Shown piece by piece: positions 46,210 to 54,290 of a stretch of DNA of 64,000 nucleotides; the stretch's first letter is position 1, and each line of letters begins with the position of its first letter. The notes under the pieces are model-generated. The model ran no database searches, had not been told where the DNA came from, and saw nothing but the letters and a program-made list of their open reading frames with translations. The stretch is from TMED27 sp964350435. Lineage in GTDB: Bacteria > Pseudomonadota > Alphaproteobacteria > Micavibrionales > Micavibrionaceae. The stretch is taken from contig CAYGJS010000004.1 of assembly GCA_964350435.1 (NCBI GenBank), forward strand, positions 1-64,000, written 5' to 3'. The translations under genes were made by a program, and so were the position numbers.

Positions 46210-46824
46210 ATGCCCAGAATTCGTTTAAAGCCCAACTCTGCTGAATATGCCGATGAGCGCGGTGAAAAAAGACGCAGCGCCCGTCCCGGCTCTTGCGAGA
46301 TGCCCGGCTGCTGCGATAAAGCCGAACACAAAGCGCCGAAACATCGGGGGCTTAATGAATATTATCATTTCTGTCTTGAGCATGTGCGCGAATATAACAA
46401 AGCATGGAATTTTTTCGAGGGCATGAATGACGCGGAGGTTCAGGAGCAAACGATCAAAAGCATGTATGGCGATCGGCCGACTTGGAAATACGGGGTGAAT
46501 GGCGACCCTTATGAGGAACTTTATAAAAAGGCATGGCAGACGTTCAACAATACCGACGAAGACCCCATGAAGCATAAAAAACAGCATGACCCTGGCAACG
46601 GACAGTTCAGCCAGTACAGCCAAGAACACAAAGCCATGGCGGTTATGGGGCTGGAGCCGCCGATTACTTTAAGCGAGATCAAAACCCGCTATAAAGCCTT
46701 GGCGAAGAAGCATCATCCCGACCTTAATGGCGGGTCATCGGAATCCGAAGAGATGTTGAAAGAGATCAATATGGCCTATACCATTCTTAAACTTGCCTAT
46801 GAGCAGTATGAAAAACTTCAGTAG
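46210..46824 (+). CDS. J-domain (DnaJ-like) protein
   Basis: The 204-residue protein carries a C-terminal J domain of about 60 residues (about 143-204) with the HPD motif in KKHHPDLNGG. The N-terminus has a Cys-rich segment (CEMPGCCDKAEHKAP) and His-containing block near residues 28-65 that could bind zinc. J-domain proteins stimulate DnaK. It belongs to the bolA/cobS/cobT neighbourhood and lies upstream of the GxxExxY insertion. Confidence 0.9.
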   Translation: MPRIRLKPNSAEYADERGEKRRSARPGSCEMPGCCDKAEHKAPKHRGLNEYYHFCLEHVREYNKAWNFFEGMNDAEVQEQTIKSMYGDRPTWKYGVNGDPYEELYKKAWQTFNNTDEDPMKHKKQHDPGNGQFSQYSQEHKAMAVMGLEPPITLSEIKTRYKALAKKHHPDLNGGSSESEEMLKEINMAYTILKLAYEQYEKLQ

Positions 46825-46826
46825 GT

Positions 46827-46848
46827 TTTACCACTAAGGCACTAAGGG
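46827..46848. repeat. CCACTAAG-type repeat, left flank of GxxExxY gene
   Basis: TTTTACCACTAAGGCACTAAGG occupies this stretch, two CACTAAGG units in a row. It is the inverted counterpart of the repeat at 47245-47276 and lies 12 bases before the GxxExxY start. Confidence 0.8.
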
Positions 46849-46860
46849 ACATTCAGATTA

Positions 46861-47244
46861 ATGCTTACGAAACTTAATGAGGCGGATGTTTCAAAAATTG
46901 TCGTTGATTGCATTTTTAAGGTTCATAAAACCTTAGGGCCGGGACTTTTGGAAAGCGCCTATGAGGAATGTTATTATTATGAGCTTTTGCAAAGAGGCCT
47001 CAGCGTAGAGAAACAAAAGACCCTACCCATAAAATATGAAGATATCGAAATTGAAGCGGGGTACAGACTGGATCTCGTTATTGAAAAACAATTGATAATT
47101 GAGATTAAGGCCATTGAACGCATATTGCCTGTTCACGCTGCTCAAATTTTGACCTACCTTAAGCTCTCAAACATTAAAACAGGGTTATTAATTAATTTTA
47201 ATACGCCACTGATAAAAGACGGTATTAAACGTTTTTCAATATAA
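46861..47244 (+). CDS. GxxExxY family protein
   Basis: The 127-residue protein has the defining motif G28LLESAY34 within the segment LGPGLLESAYEECYYYEL (about 25-42). Further conserved stretches are KTLPIKYEDIEIEAGYRLDL (about 54-73) and LIIEIKAIERILPVHAAQILTYLKL (near 80-104; Glu82, Lys84 and Gln99), a nuclease-like beta strand arrangement (E-x-K). The role of the family is unknown, though a restriction-endonuclease-like fold is plausible. It is flanked by inverted CCACTAAG-type repeats and interrupts the conserved J-domain gene/cobS order, which suggests that it is a mobile cassette. Confidence 0.88.
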   Translation: MLTKLNEADVSKIVVDCIFKVHKTLGPGLLESAYEECYYYELLQRGLSVEKQKTLPIKYEDIEIEAGYRLDLVIEKQLIIEIKAIERILPVHAAQILTYLKLSNIKTGLLINFNTPLIKDGIKRFSI

Positions 47245-47276
47245 CCCTTAGTGTGCTTAGTGCCTTAGTGGTTTAA
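47245..47276. repeat. CCACTAAG-type repeat, right flank of GxxExxY gene
   Basis: CCCTTAGTG, TGCTTAGTG and CCTTAGTGG units follow each other in this stretch, the reverse complement of the left flank units. It begins right at the GxxExxY stop and ends 27 bases before cobS. Confidence 0.8.
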
Positions 47277-47303
47277 CTTTTTTTTAGAAAGAACATAAAA
47301 CCA

Positions 47304-48374
47304 ATGGAATCCCTCGAACAGTTGCAAAAAGAAAAAGATAACCTTGAAGAGCAAGGGGGCTTGTCTTTTGACATCACAACGATCAAAGCCAAGGAAGGCA
47401 AGTATTCGACCATTCCCAATACAAAGGTGAATGTGCGTGAGGCGTTCGGGCTGGATATTGATTGGCAGGTTCCGGCTTTTACCGAGGATAATTCCAACGT
47501 CCCCGCGATTGATAACACCTATCAGTTCGACCATGATACGACGCTGGCGATTTTGGCGGGGTTTGCGCATAACCGCCGGGTGATGATTCAGGGGTATCAT
47601 GGGACGGGGAAATCCACCCATATCGAACAAGTCGCGGCGCGATTGAAATGGCCATGCGTGCGGATCAACCTGGATTCCCATGTTTCCCGTGTCGATTTGA
47701 TCGGTAAAGACGCGATTGTTCTGAAGGAAGGCAAGCAGATTACCGAATGGAAAGAAGGATTGCTGCCGTGGTCTATTCAAAACCCTGTTGCGCTGGTGTT
47801 TGATGAATATGATGCGGGGCGGCCTGATGTGATGTTTGTGATCCAGAGGATTTTGGAGAGTGAGGGGCGTTTGACCCTGATCGACCAGAACCGCGTGATC
47901 CGCCCTCACCCTGCGTTCCGATTGTTTTCAACGTCCAACACGATTGGCCTTGGCGATACGACGGGGCTTTATCACGGCACGCAGCAGATCAACCAAGCGC
48001 AAATGGACAGATGGAATATATGCGTGACGCTGAATTACCTGCCGCATGATGATGAGATGGCAATTATGCTGGCGAAATTCGATGAGCTTCAAAATGATGA
48101 GGGCCGCGATATGGTTGATAAAATGGTGCGCCTTGCCGATATGACACGTAAAGGGTTTGTGAATGGCGATCTTTCGACATTAATGAGTCCGCGCACGGTT
48201 TTGGCGTGGATTGAAAACACCCAGATTTTCAAGAATCGTGATCTGGCGTTCCAACTTTCGTTCCTCAATAAATGTGACGAGGCCGAGCGCGGGATTATCG
48301 CGGAATATTATCAGCGCTGCTTTAACGTGGATCTCCCGCAAACCGCTATCCACAACATCGCCGTTCCTGACTGA
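47304..48374 (+). CDS. cobS: Cobaltochelatase CobS-like AAA+ protein
   Basis: The 356-residue protein has Walker A GYHGTGKS (97-104) and a second-motif segment LVFDEYDAGRPDVMF (about 163-177). The N-terminus with FGLDIDWQVPAF is the CobS hallmark. In the aerobic cobalamin pathway CobS works with CobT and CobN to insert cobalt; in many alphaproteobacteria cobS and cobT are kept without the rest, so the pathway cannot be claimed from this window. It is separated from cobT by a DUF3800 gene. Confidence 0.93.
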   Translation: MESLEQLQKEKDNLEEQGGLSFDITTIKAKEGKYSTIPNTKVNVREAFGLDIDWQVPAFTEDNSNVPAIDNTYQFDHDTTLAILAGFAHNRRVMIQGYHGTGKSTHIEQVAARLKWPCVRINLDSHVSRVDLIGKDAIVLKEGKQITEWKEGLLPWSIQNPVALVFDEYDAGRPDVMFVIQRILESEGRLTLIDQNRVIRPHPAFRLFSTSNTIGLGDTTGLYHGTQQINQAQMDRWNICVTLNYLPHDDEMAIMLAKFDELQNDEGRDMVDKMVRLADMTRKGFVNGDLSTLMSPRTVLAWIENTQIFKNRDLAFQLSFLNKCDEAERGIIAEYYQRCFNVDLPQTAIHNIAVPD

Positions 48375-48375
48375 C

Positions 48376-49251
48376 ATGGCATATTTCTTATTTATTGATG
48401 AATCAGGTCATGATCGCGTGCACTCGCCGTACGAAGTTTTGTCAGGGATAGCCATAAAAGATGATGACGTTTGGAACATTATTAATGCGCTTCACGATGC
48501 CGAAATAAAAAACTTCGGATGCCGTTATAGCGACGGGCATGCAGAGTTAAAAGCGACAAAGATCCTGAAGAAAAAAGTTTTTACTCACGCTTCTTTAAAC
48601 GTTGAAGTTAAGGATTGTGAGATTTCCAAGCTAGCTACGCGCGCACTGAAAGACGGCAAGAACGCTGGAGTAAAAGAACTTAAAGCCTTAGCTTTGGCCA
48701 AACTAAACTACGTTAAAGAAGTTTTTGAAATATGCTCTCGCTTTCGCTGTAAGGCTTTTGCCAGCATTGTCGACCCTTGGGCGCAAGACACGACCCAAGA
48801 CGGTCTTAGAAAAGATTATGCATATCTTTTTGAACGTTTTTATTATTTTCTTGAAGATCATAAAGAAGAACATCAGGGCATTATTGTCTTTGATGAGTTA
48901 GAAAAAAGTCAAAGTCATATTCTCATTCATCAAGCGCAAGCCTATTTTAAGGGCACGTCTACAGGCAAACACCGCTCTAATCTTATTATTCCAGAACCAT
49001 TCTTTGTGCACAGTGAACTGACAACAGGCGTGCAAATCGCTGATCTTATTGCCTATATTATTTCTTGGGGTTTAAGATTGCCACAAATGGATCATTCTAA
49101 GTGCAGAGCCGAACTCAAGTCATATGCCGATCAGGTTTATAGCCTGCAATACAAAGCTACGCGTGAGCGGATGGGAAATCCTGATTTTTATATATGGAGC
49201 TTTAAACTCATTAATGACCTGAGGACAAAACAGGAACGCTCTGATATATAA
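48376..49251 (+). CDS. DUF3800 domain protein
   Basis: The 291-residue protein starts with MAYFLFIDESGHD, the DUF3800 signature with the DESG motif (about 8-11), and has VQIADLIAYI (about 218-227) near the C-terminus, where Asp recurs in the same fold. DUF3800 resembles RNase H-like or transposase-related nucleases and is common in mobile and defence contexts. I chose ATG 48376, one base after the cobS stop, because the upstream frame overlaps cobS without family similarity. Its insertion between cobS and cobT is unusual. Confidence 0.88.
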   Translation: MAYFLFIDESGHDRVHSPYEVLSGIAIKDDDVWNIINALHDAEIKNFGCRYSDGHAELKATKILKKKVFTHASLNVEVKDCEISKLATRALKDGKNAGVKELKALALAKLNYVKEVFEICSRFRCKAFASIVDPWAQDTTQDGLRKDYAYLFERFYYFLEDHKEEHQGIIVFDELEKSQSHILIHQAQAYFKGTSTGKHRSNLIIPEPFFVHSELTTGVQIADLIAYIISWGLRLPQMDHSKCRAELKSYADQVYSLQYKATRERMGNPDFYIWSFKLINDLRTKQERSDI

Positions 49252-49331
49252 CAAAAAAAGGCAATGCAAAAAAGCAAAGCCTCCACTTAACATTGTATAA
49301 CACAACCAATATAAAAGTAAAACTTTATTTC

Positions 49332-51176
49332 ATGGCCACTCAACAAAGCAGCGAGAATTTCAAACAGATAACATCGGCGACGGTTCGCACGATTGCGGGG
49401 CTGGCGGATGTTGATATCACCTACTCCGCCAATGAAGCGCCGATTGGGCGGCTTTCGCCTACGGGGCGGCCACGCCTGCCCTCTCCGCCTTCTGATATCG
49501 AGGGTGAAGAACTGCGGCTTTTGCGCGGATGCGCGGATGTTCAGGCACTTTATCTCGCCCATCATGATGATGAACTGCACCGCAGCGCCTCCCCACGCGA
49601 TTCCTTGGCGCGGGAAGCGTTTGATGCACTGGAGCAAGCGCGGTGCGAGGCCTTGGGCATGAAATCGATGGCGGGGGTGAGCGGGAATTTGAGCGCGGTG
49701 CTGGAAGAAAAATGCAAGCGCGCGGGGTTTGATACAGTCAGCAATAAAAACCAGATTGCGCTCGGCGAGGCGATGCATGTGCTGGCGCGGGTAGGACTTT
49801 CGGGCGAGGCACCGCCGCCCTCGGCGGAGAAGCTACTCGCGCTCTGGCGACCCGCGCTTGATGGGCAGATTGATGGTTTTAATTTCGAAAAATTGCGCGA
49901 GGTTATGCGGGATCAAAACGCCTTTGCGAAGGCTTCAAAAGACCTTATCCGTGCCCTCAAGATCCCCATGGGAGATGAGGCGGGTGATTTCGATCTGGAG
50001 GATGCGGATGATGATGGCGGGCAGGAAGAACAAGACGCGCAGCCGCAGGATGATGACAGCGGCGACGAAGATTCCGAGGATAGCGGCGGCGGCGATGCTG
50101 GCGCGGATGATGCTTATGACGGCGCGGAGGAAGATAATCTCGATAGCTCTTACGGCGAAATGGAAGAAGCCGAGGACGCCACCGATATGGGGAGTGAAAC
50201 GCCCGGCAATCCGCATTATAAGCATCATGAGGGGTATCTGGACGGCCCCGATAATCAATACATGGTTTACACAACCGAGTTTGATGAGGAAGTAAACGCG
50301 GATGAGCTGGCCGATCATTTCGAGCTGACGCGATTGCGTGAAATGCTGGATAAACAGCTCAGCAGTTATCACGCGATTATCACTAAGCTGGCGAACCGCC
50401 TGCAACGCAAGGTGATGGCGCAACAAATGCGGCGCTGGGAGTTTGGGCTTGATGAGGGGATTCTTGACCCTTCCCGCCTTGCGCGCATTATCGCCAACCC
50501 CACGGTGCCGCTGTCTTATAAGCAGGAAAAAGAAACCGAGTTTCGCGACACCATCGTGACGCTTTTGATTGATAATTCAGGCTCTATGCGCGGACGACCC
50601 ATTGCGCTGGCGGCTATGAGCGCGGATATCATCGCGCAATCCATGGAGCGTTGCGGGGTGAAGGTTGAAATCCTCGGTTTTACGACCCGCGCATGGAAAG
50701 GCGGAAAGTCCCGTGATAAATGGATGCAAGACGGCAGGCCCTCTGCTCCCGGACGCCTGAATGATATTCGCCATATTATTTACAAAGCAGCGGACGCGCC
50801 GATGCGCCGCACGCGCAAGAATATGGGCTTGATGCTGAAGGAAGGGATTTTGAAGGAAAATATCGATGGCGAGGCACTGGTTTGGGCGCATAACCGCCTT
50901 GTGCGGCGGGGTGAGGCGCGCAAAGTGTTGATGGTGATTTCAGACGGCGCGCCGGTGGATGATTCAACGCTGTCTGTGAACCCCTCCAATGTACTGGAAG
51001 CCGACCTTCGCAGTGTGATTGCATGGATAGAGCGGCGCAAGGATATCGAGCTTTCCGCCATCGGCATCGGCCATGACGTGACGCGGTATTACAAACGCGC
51101 GATTACAATCGCGGATGCGGATGAACTGGCGAAGGCACTCGTGGGGCAATTGGAGAAACTGTTTGATGAGAATTAA
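49332..51176 (+). CDS. cobT: Cobaltochelatase CobT-like protein
   Basis: The 614-residue protein has a conserved N-terminal domain (about 1-215), a strongly acidic Asp/Glu/Gly-rich linker (about 220-310) and a C-terminal von Willebrand A domain with the MIDAS motif DNSGS (414-418). With CobS it forms the chaperone-like part of aerobic cobaltochelatase. ATG 49332 (MATQQSSENFK) fits the family start; an upstream extension does not. It normally follows cobS directly, but here a DUF3800 gene lies between them. Confidence 0.93.
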   Translation: MATQQSSENFKQITSATVRTIAGLADVDITYSANEAPIGRLSPTGRPRLPSPPSDIEGEELRLLRGCADVQALYLAHHDDELHRSASPRDSLAREAFDALEQARCEALGMKSMAGVSGNLSAVLEEKCKRAGFDTVSNKNQIALGEAMHVLARVGLSGEAPPPSAEKLLALWRPALDGQIDGFNFEKLREVMRDQNAFAKASKDLIRALKIPMGDEAGDFDLEDADDDGGQEEQDAQPQDDDSGDEDSEDSGGGDAGADDAYDGAEEDNLDSSYGEMEEAEDATDMGSETPGNPHYKHHEGYLDGPDNQYMVYTTEFDEEVNADELADHFELTRLREMLDKQLSSYHAIITKLANRLQRKVMAQQMRRWEFGLDEGILDPSRLARIIANPTVPLSYKQEKETEFRDTIVTLLIDNSGSMRGRPIALAAMSADIIAQSMERCGVKVEILGFTTRAWKGGKSRDKWMQDGRPSAPGRLNDIRHIIYKAADAPMRRTRKNMGLMLKEGILKENIDGEALVWAHNRLVRRGEARKVLMVISDGAPVDDSTLSVNPSNVLEADLRSVIAWIERRKDIELSAIGIGHDVTRYYKRAITIADADELAKALVGQLEKLFDEN

Positions 51177-51212
51177 CCTTGATGCGGCGCGCGTTCTCGG
51201 CTACGAAAGCGT

Positions 51213-51731
51213 ATGAGCAAAGACAATTCACTCCTCATCCCTGCCGAACGGATTGCTTCGAAACTTTATATTTTTCGTGAGCAGACGGTGATGCTGGATT
51301 CTGACCTTGCGGAATTATATGGCACTGAAACAAAAGTTTTAAACCAGTCTGTCACGCGCAATATTGAACGATTTCCCGAAGATTTTATGTTTCAACTCTC
51401 CGAGGATGAATTTGAAAACTTGAAGTCACATATTGTGACCTCAAGTTGGGGAGGCCGCAGAACGCCGCCCAGGGTCTTCACAGAGCTTGGCGTATCGATG
51501 CTTTCTTCTGTTTTACGCTCTCAGCAAGCGATTGATGTTAATATCGCGATTATGAGAACATTTGTGAGAATGCGGCGCATGCTTGCAAGCAACGAAGAGC
51601 TTGCGCGAAAAATCAAAGACCATGACCATCAAATTGGTTATTTATTCGAAGAATTGAAAAAATTATTGGCTATGCCGGAAAACAAACCTAAAAACCCCAT
51701 CGGGTTTAGAGTGGTAAAAGATGATGAGTGA
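51213..51731 (+). CDS. ORF6N domain protein
   Basis: The 172-residue product has the ORF6N signature: LYIFREQTVMLDSDLAELYG (about 18-37), TKVLNQSVTRNIERFPEDFMF (key residues Asn44, Gln45, Arg49, Asn50, Arg53, Phe54, about 40-60), and the GGRRTPPRVFTELGVSMLSSVL block (about 80-101). ORF6N domains occur in phage and mobile regulators and are thought to bind DNA. The C-terminus is a coiled-coil-like segment. It overlaps hisS by 11 bases, so it is an accessory gene coupled to an essential one. Confidence 0.85.
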   Translation: MSKDNSLLIPAERIASKLYIFREQTVMLDSDLAELYGTETKVLNQSVTRNIERFPEDFMFQLSEDEFENLKSHIVTSSWGGRRTPPRVFTELGVSMLSSVLRSQQAIDVNIAIMRTFVRMRRMLASNEELARKIKDHDHQIGYLFEELKKLLAMPENKPKNPIGFRVVKDDE

Positions 51732-53085
51732 GAAAAAGAAAATCCATAAGCCGCAGGCCATTAGCGGCTTTCCTGAATGGCTTCCCGAAGTGCGGGCGGT
51801 GGAGCAAGCGTGGCTGGATAAAATCCGCGCTGTGTTTGAATCTTATGGGTTTTGCAATATTGAAACGCCGTCGGTGGAGGCTCTCGAAGTCATTGCTGCC
51901 AAGGGCGAGGACGTTGATAAAGAGATTTATGTGCTGGAGCGGCTGCAGGCCGATCCTGATGATAAGAAAGAGGCGCGGCTTGCGCTGCATTTTGACCAGA
52001 CAGTCCCCCTCGCCCGTTATGTGGCGCAGCATTTCGCCGATCTGACCTTCCCGTTCAAGCGTTATCAGATGCAGCGGGTTTGGCGCGGTGAGCGTCCGCA
52101 GATGGGGCGGATGCGCGAATTCACGCAGTGCGATATTGATGTGATTAATGTGGACGCGTTGCCGATCCATTTTGACGCGGAAGTGGCGGCGATTTGTTAT
52201 GAGGCCTTGGCCGCGCTTGATGTGGGCCGTGTGCAGCTTCGCATTTCTAACCGCAAGATTTTGCTGGGGCTTTGTGAGACCCTTGGAATGAGCGATATTT
52301 CCAAGGTTATTAAAATCATCGACAAAAAAGACAAAATTGGACCACAGAAAGCTGAAGCGGATTTAATTGCACTTGGTCTTAACGATAAACAAGCTGAAAC
52401 GATTTTTGAGTTTTACGCACTCAAATGTCCGCCTTCAGAATTTTCTGGATTGCTTCGTGATTTCATCACTCGCAATGACGTCATTGCGAGGAGCGTTAGT
52501 GACGAAGCAATCCAAACTATGAATGAAGGGATTGAAGAATTGTCTTTTGTGATGGAGCAACTTGCTCATCTGGGCGATGGTGTTGTCGCAGACCTCTCCA
52601 TCGTCCGTGGTCTTGATTACTACACCGGCACGGTCTATGAAACGCAGCTTTTGGATGTGCCGGAGTTTACGGGATCGGTGTGTTCAGGCGGGCGGTATGA
52701 TGATTTGGCGGGGAATTACATTAACAAACACCTTCCCGGGGTCGGGATTTCCATCGGCTTTACGCGGCTGTTTGATGTGATGCGCCAGACGGGGCGCTTG
52801 CCGCAAGGGGCGAAATCACCCGCCGATATCCTCGTTGTCTTGCCATCGGAGGAGCAGCGCAGCGTTGCCGCCGAGGCCGCGCGTCAGCTTCGCGCCAATG
52901 GCAATAAGGTCGAGCTGTATCACGCGCCGCAAAAAATCGGCAAGCAGATGGGGTATGCGGAGAAAAAAGGCATTCCGTTTGTGTGGTTCCCGCCATTTGA
53001 AGATGGCGCGGCGCACGAAGTTAAAGATATGATGAAACAAGAACAAACCCCAGCGGAGCCATCAACATGGAAAAAGCCCTCTTAG
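51721..53085 (+). CDS. hisS: Histidyl-tRNA synthetase
   Basis: HisRS charges tRNA-His. Class II motifs are visible: LRFDQT-like motif HFDQTVPLARY (about 90-100), motif 2 with RYQMQRVWRGERPQMGR (about 113-129), and the HisA motif VRGLDYYTGTVYE (about 297-309) and SGGRYDDL near 324-331. The anticodon domain ends in HEVKDM...PAEPSTWKKPS. Residues about 243-264 are encoded by a complete copy of the dispersed palindrome, inserted in frame just ahead of the HisA motif. ATG 51721 overlaps the ORF6N gene; ATG 51724 is equally possible. Confidence 0.94.
   Translation: MMSEKKKIHKPQAISGFPEWLPEVRAVEQAWLDKIRAVFESYGFCNIETPSVEALEVIAAKGEDVDKEIYVLERLQADPDDKKEARLALHFDQTVPLARYVAQHFADLTFPFKRYQMQRVWRGERPQMGRMREFTQCDIDVINVDALPIHFDAEVAAICYEALAALDVGRVQLRISNRKILLGLCETLGMSDISKVIKIIDKKDKIGPQKAEADLIALGLNDKQAETIFEFYALKCPPSEFSGLLRDFITRNDVIARSVSDEAIQTMNEGIEELSFVMEQLAHLGDGVVADLSIVRGLDYYTGTVYETQLLDVPEFTGSVCSGGRYDDLAGNYINKHLPGVGISIGFTRLFDVMRQTGRLPQGAKSPADILVVLPSEEQRSVAAEAARQLRANGNKVELYHAPQKIGKQMGYAEKKGIPFVWFPPFEDGAAHEVKDMMKQEQTPAEPSTWKKPS
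52447..52513. repeat. Dispersed palindrome inside hisS
   Basis: GGATTGCTTCGTGA (52447-52460) then TCACTCGCAATGAC (to 52479) is mirrored by GTCATTGCGAGGAGC (from 52480) then GACGAAGCAATCC (to 52513). The 67-bp palindrome lies fully within the hisS reading frame and keeps it open. It is the only member here with both arms back to back. Confidence 0.85.
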
Positions 53086-53774
53086 ATTCTGCGTCATTGC
53101 GAGCCTCAAAGCATTTGGGGCGAAACCATCTTTCAGGAATTGCCGCGTCGCTTATCCTCCTCGCCATGACGTTTTTTATCATTCAAACGGCAGAAGCGAA
53201 GGACTTTCAATACTCCCCCGAAGGGTGTCAGTTCACGATCACTTTTCCGGAAGAGCCGGTCATCTCGAAGCGCTGCGACAGCAAAGATTCTGGCAAATGC
53301 TATGATCTGGTGAGTTTTTCGCAAGTGTATGATTTGAATGCGAGCGTGAATTTCCGCGTGATCTGCAACCCCGTGGCCGACAGCGTTTACGATCAATACA
53401 GCAAAGAAATCATGACGGGTGTTTTACAAACCATGAGCAAGGGTACAGCCGTGGAAAGCGCAAATAGTTCCTTCCGCGAGGAGCCTCATTACAAACAAGC
53501 GGGGCTTGCGGGTGAGGGCAAAATCGGCAAAACGAGCATGATTTATATTGCCCAGCTTTGGATCGCCGAGCATTCCGCGTTTTCATTAGAAGGTGAGTTG
53601 GTGGGCGAACAAGACGACCGCGCCGATCAGCTTTTTGCCGATATATTGCGCACCGTCCGTTACAAAGATCCGAATGCTCCTGAAATTCAAGAGGATGCCG
53701 AAGAAGCCCCTCAAGAAGAGGCTGAGGCTCCTGCCCCTGCTTCCGACGCGCAAGCCCCCGTCGAGAGCGAGTGA
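53067..53774 (+). CDS. Secreted protein whose signal peptide comes from a repeat
   Basis: The 235-residue product has a predicted signal peptide (about residues 22-43, cleavage after AEA) preceded by a basic stretch. The mature domain (about 44-200) has two Cys residues near residues 52 and 69 and one more at 97, and is not recognised. The C-terminus is a Glu/Ala/Pro-rich tail. It starts inside hisS with a 19-base overlap. Codons about 9-35 are translated from a palindromic repeat. The tail codons overlap sufE on the other strand by 64 bases. Confidence 0.7.
   Translation: MEKALLDSASLRASKHLGRNHLSGIAASLILLAMTFFIIQTAEAKDFQYSPEGCQFTITFPEEPVISKRCDSKDSGKCYDLVSFSQVYDLNASVNFRVICNPVADSVYDQYSKEIMTGVLQTMSKGTAVESANSSFREEPHYKQAGLAGEGKIGKTSMIYIAQLWIAEHSAFSLEGELVGEQDDRADQLFADILRTVRYKDPNAPEIQEDAEEAPQEEAEAPAPASDAQAPVESE
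53093..53170. repeat. Dispersed palindrome encoding N-terminus of secreted protein
   Basis: GTCATTGCGAGC (from 53093) is mirrored by CTCGCCATGAC (to 53170), with inner GGAATTGCCGCGTCGCTTATCC-like sequence near 53136-53157. It belongs to the GTCATTGCGAG family but is diverged. It starts just after the hisS stop and lies in the next coding sequence. Confidence 0.7.
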
Positions 53775-54157
53775 ATTTTTTCGACCATTGAGAAAAAGCC
53801 GTTGCGACGATTGGGGGAGAGGTTTTGATCCAGCCCGATTTTCGCAAAGGCGACTTTTATGTCTATATCTCCGATCGCTTCCAGGGTTTGCCCTTGATAC
53901 GCCCTGTCCAGGATGGCGATCAGGCCGCGGACGATATGCGCGTCGCTATCGGCTACAAAATAAAACTTTCCGTCCCTTATGATGGGTTGCATCCATACGC
54001 GTGAGGTGCAGCCCTGCACGATATTCGCATCGGTTTTAAGCCCTTCATCCATGGCAGGGAGCGTTCTTCCGAGATCTATGAGATAGCGGTAGCGCTCCTC
54101 CCAATCATCGAAAAGCGCGAAATTTTCTATTAAATCGTCTAATGTTTCCTGTGCCAT
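53711..54157 (-). CDS. sufE: SufE family Fe-S assembly protein
   Basis: SufE accepts sulphur from the cysteine desulfurase SufS and passes it on for Fe-S assembly. The 148-residue protein has LFDDWEERYRYLIDLGR (about 15-31) and the sulphur-accepting Cys50 in VQGCTSRVW, typical SufE motifs. I chose ATG 54157 because the upstream extension is not conserved; no strong ribosome binding site is visible. The C-terminal tail (GACASEAGAGASASS) is antisense to the Ala/Pro-rich tail of the convergent secreted-protein gene. Confidence 0.88.
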   Translation of the reverse strand: MAQETLDDLIENFALFDDWEERYRYLIDLGRTLPAMDEGLKTDANIVQGCTSRVWMQPIIRDGKFYFVADSDAHIVRGLIAILDRAYQGQTLEAIGDIDIKVAFAKIGLDQNLSPNRRNGFFSMVEKIHSLSTGACASEAGAGASASS

Positions 54158-54290
54158 GGGGCGGAGAATAGCATTTATTTTTCTGAGAAAAAGATTAAAT
54201 TCTTCATATAACGCTTGCGCGGGGCTTATTCCCTTCGCTAGATTGATAAATAAGAATATCAAATCCTCAAACCTTGGAACATTTCAGTTC

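Noticed and set aside
47304..51176. CobS and CobT as proof of cobalamin synthesis
   Set aside because: No other cobalamin gene is in the window, and these two genes are often kept alone in alphaproteobacteria.
51721..53085. hisS as a pseudogene disrupted by a palindromic repeat
   Set aside because: The frame stays open over the insertion and all class II motifs and the C-terminal end are intact.
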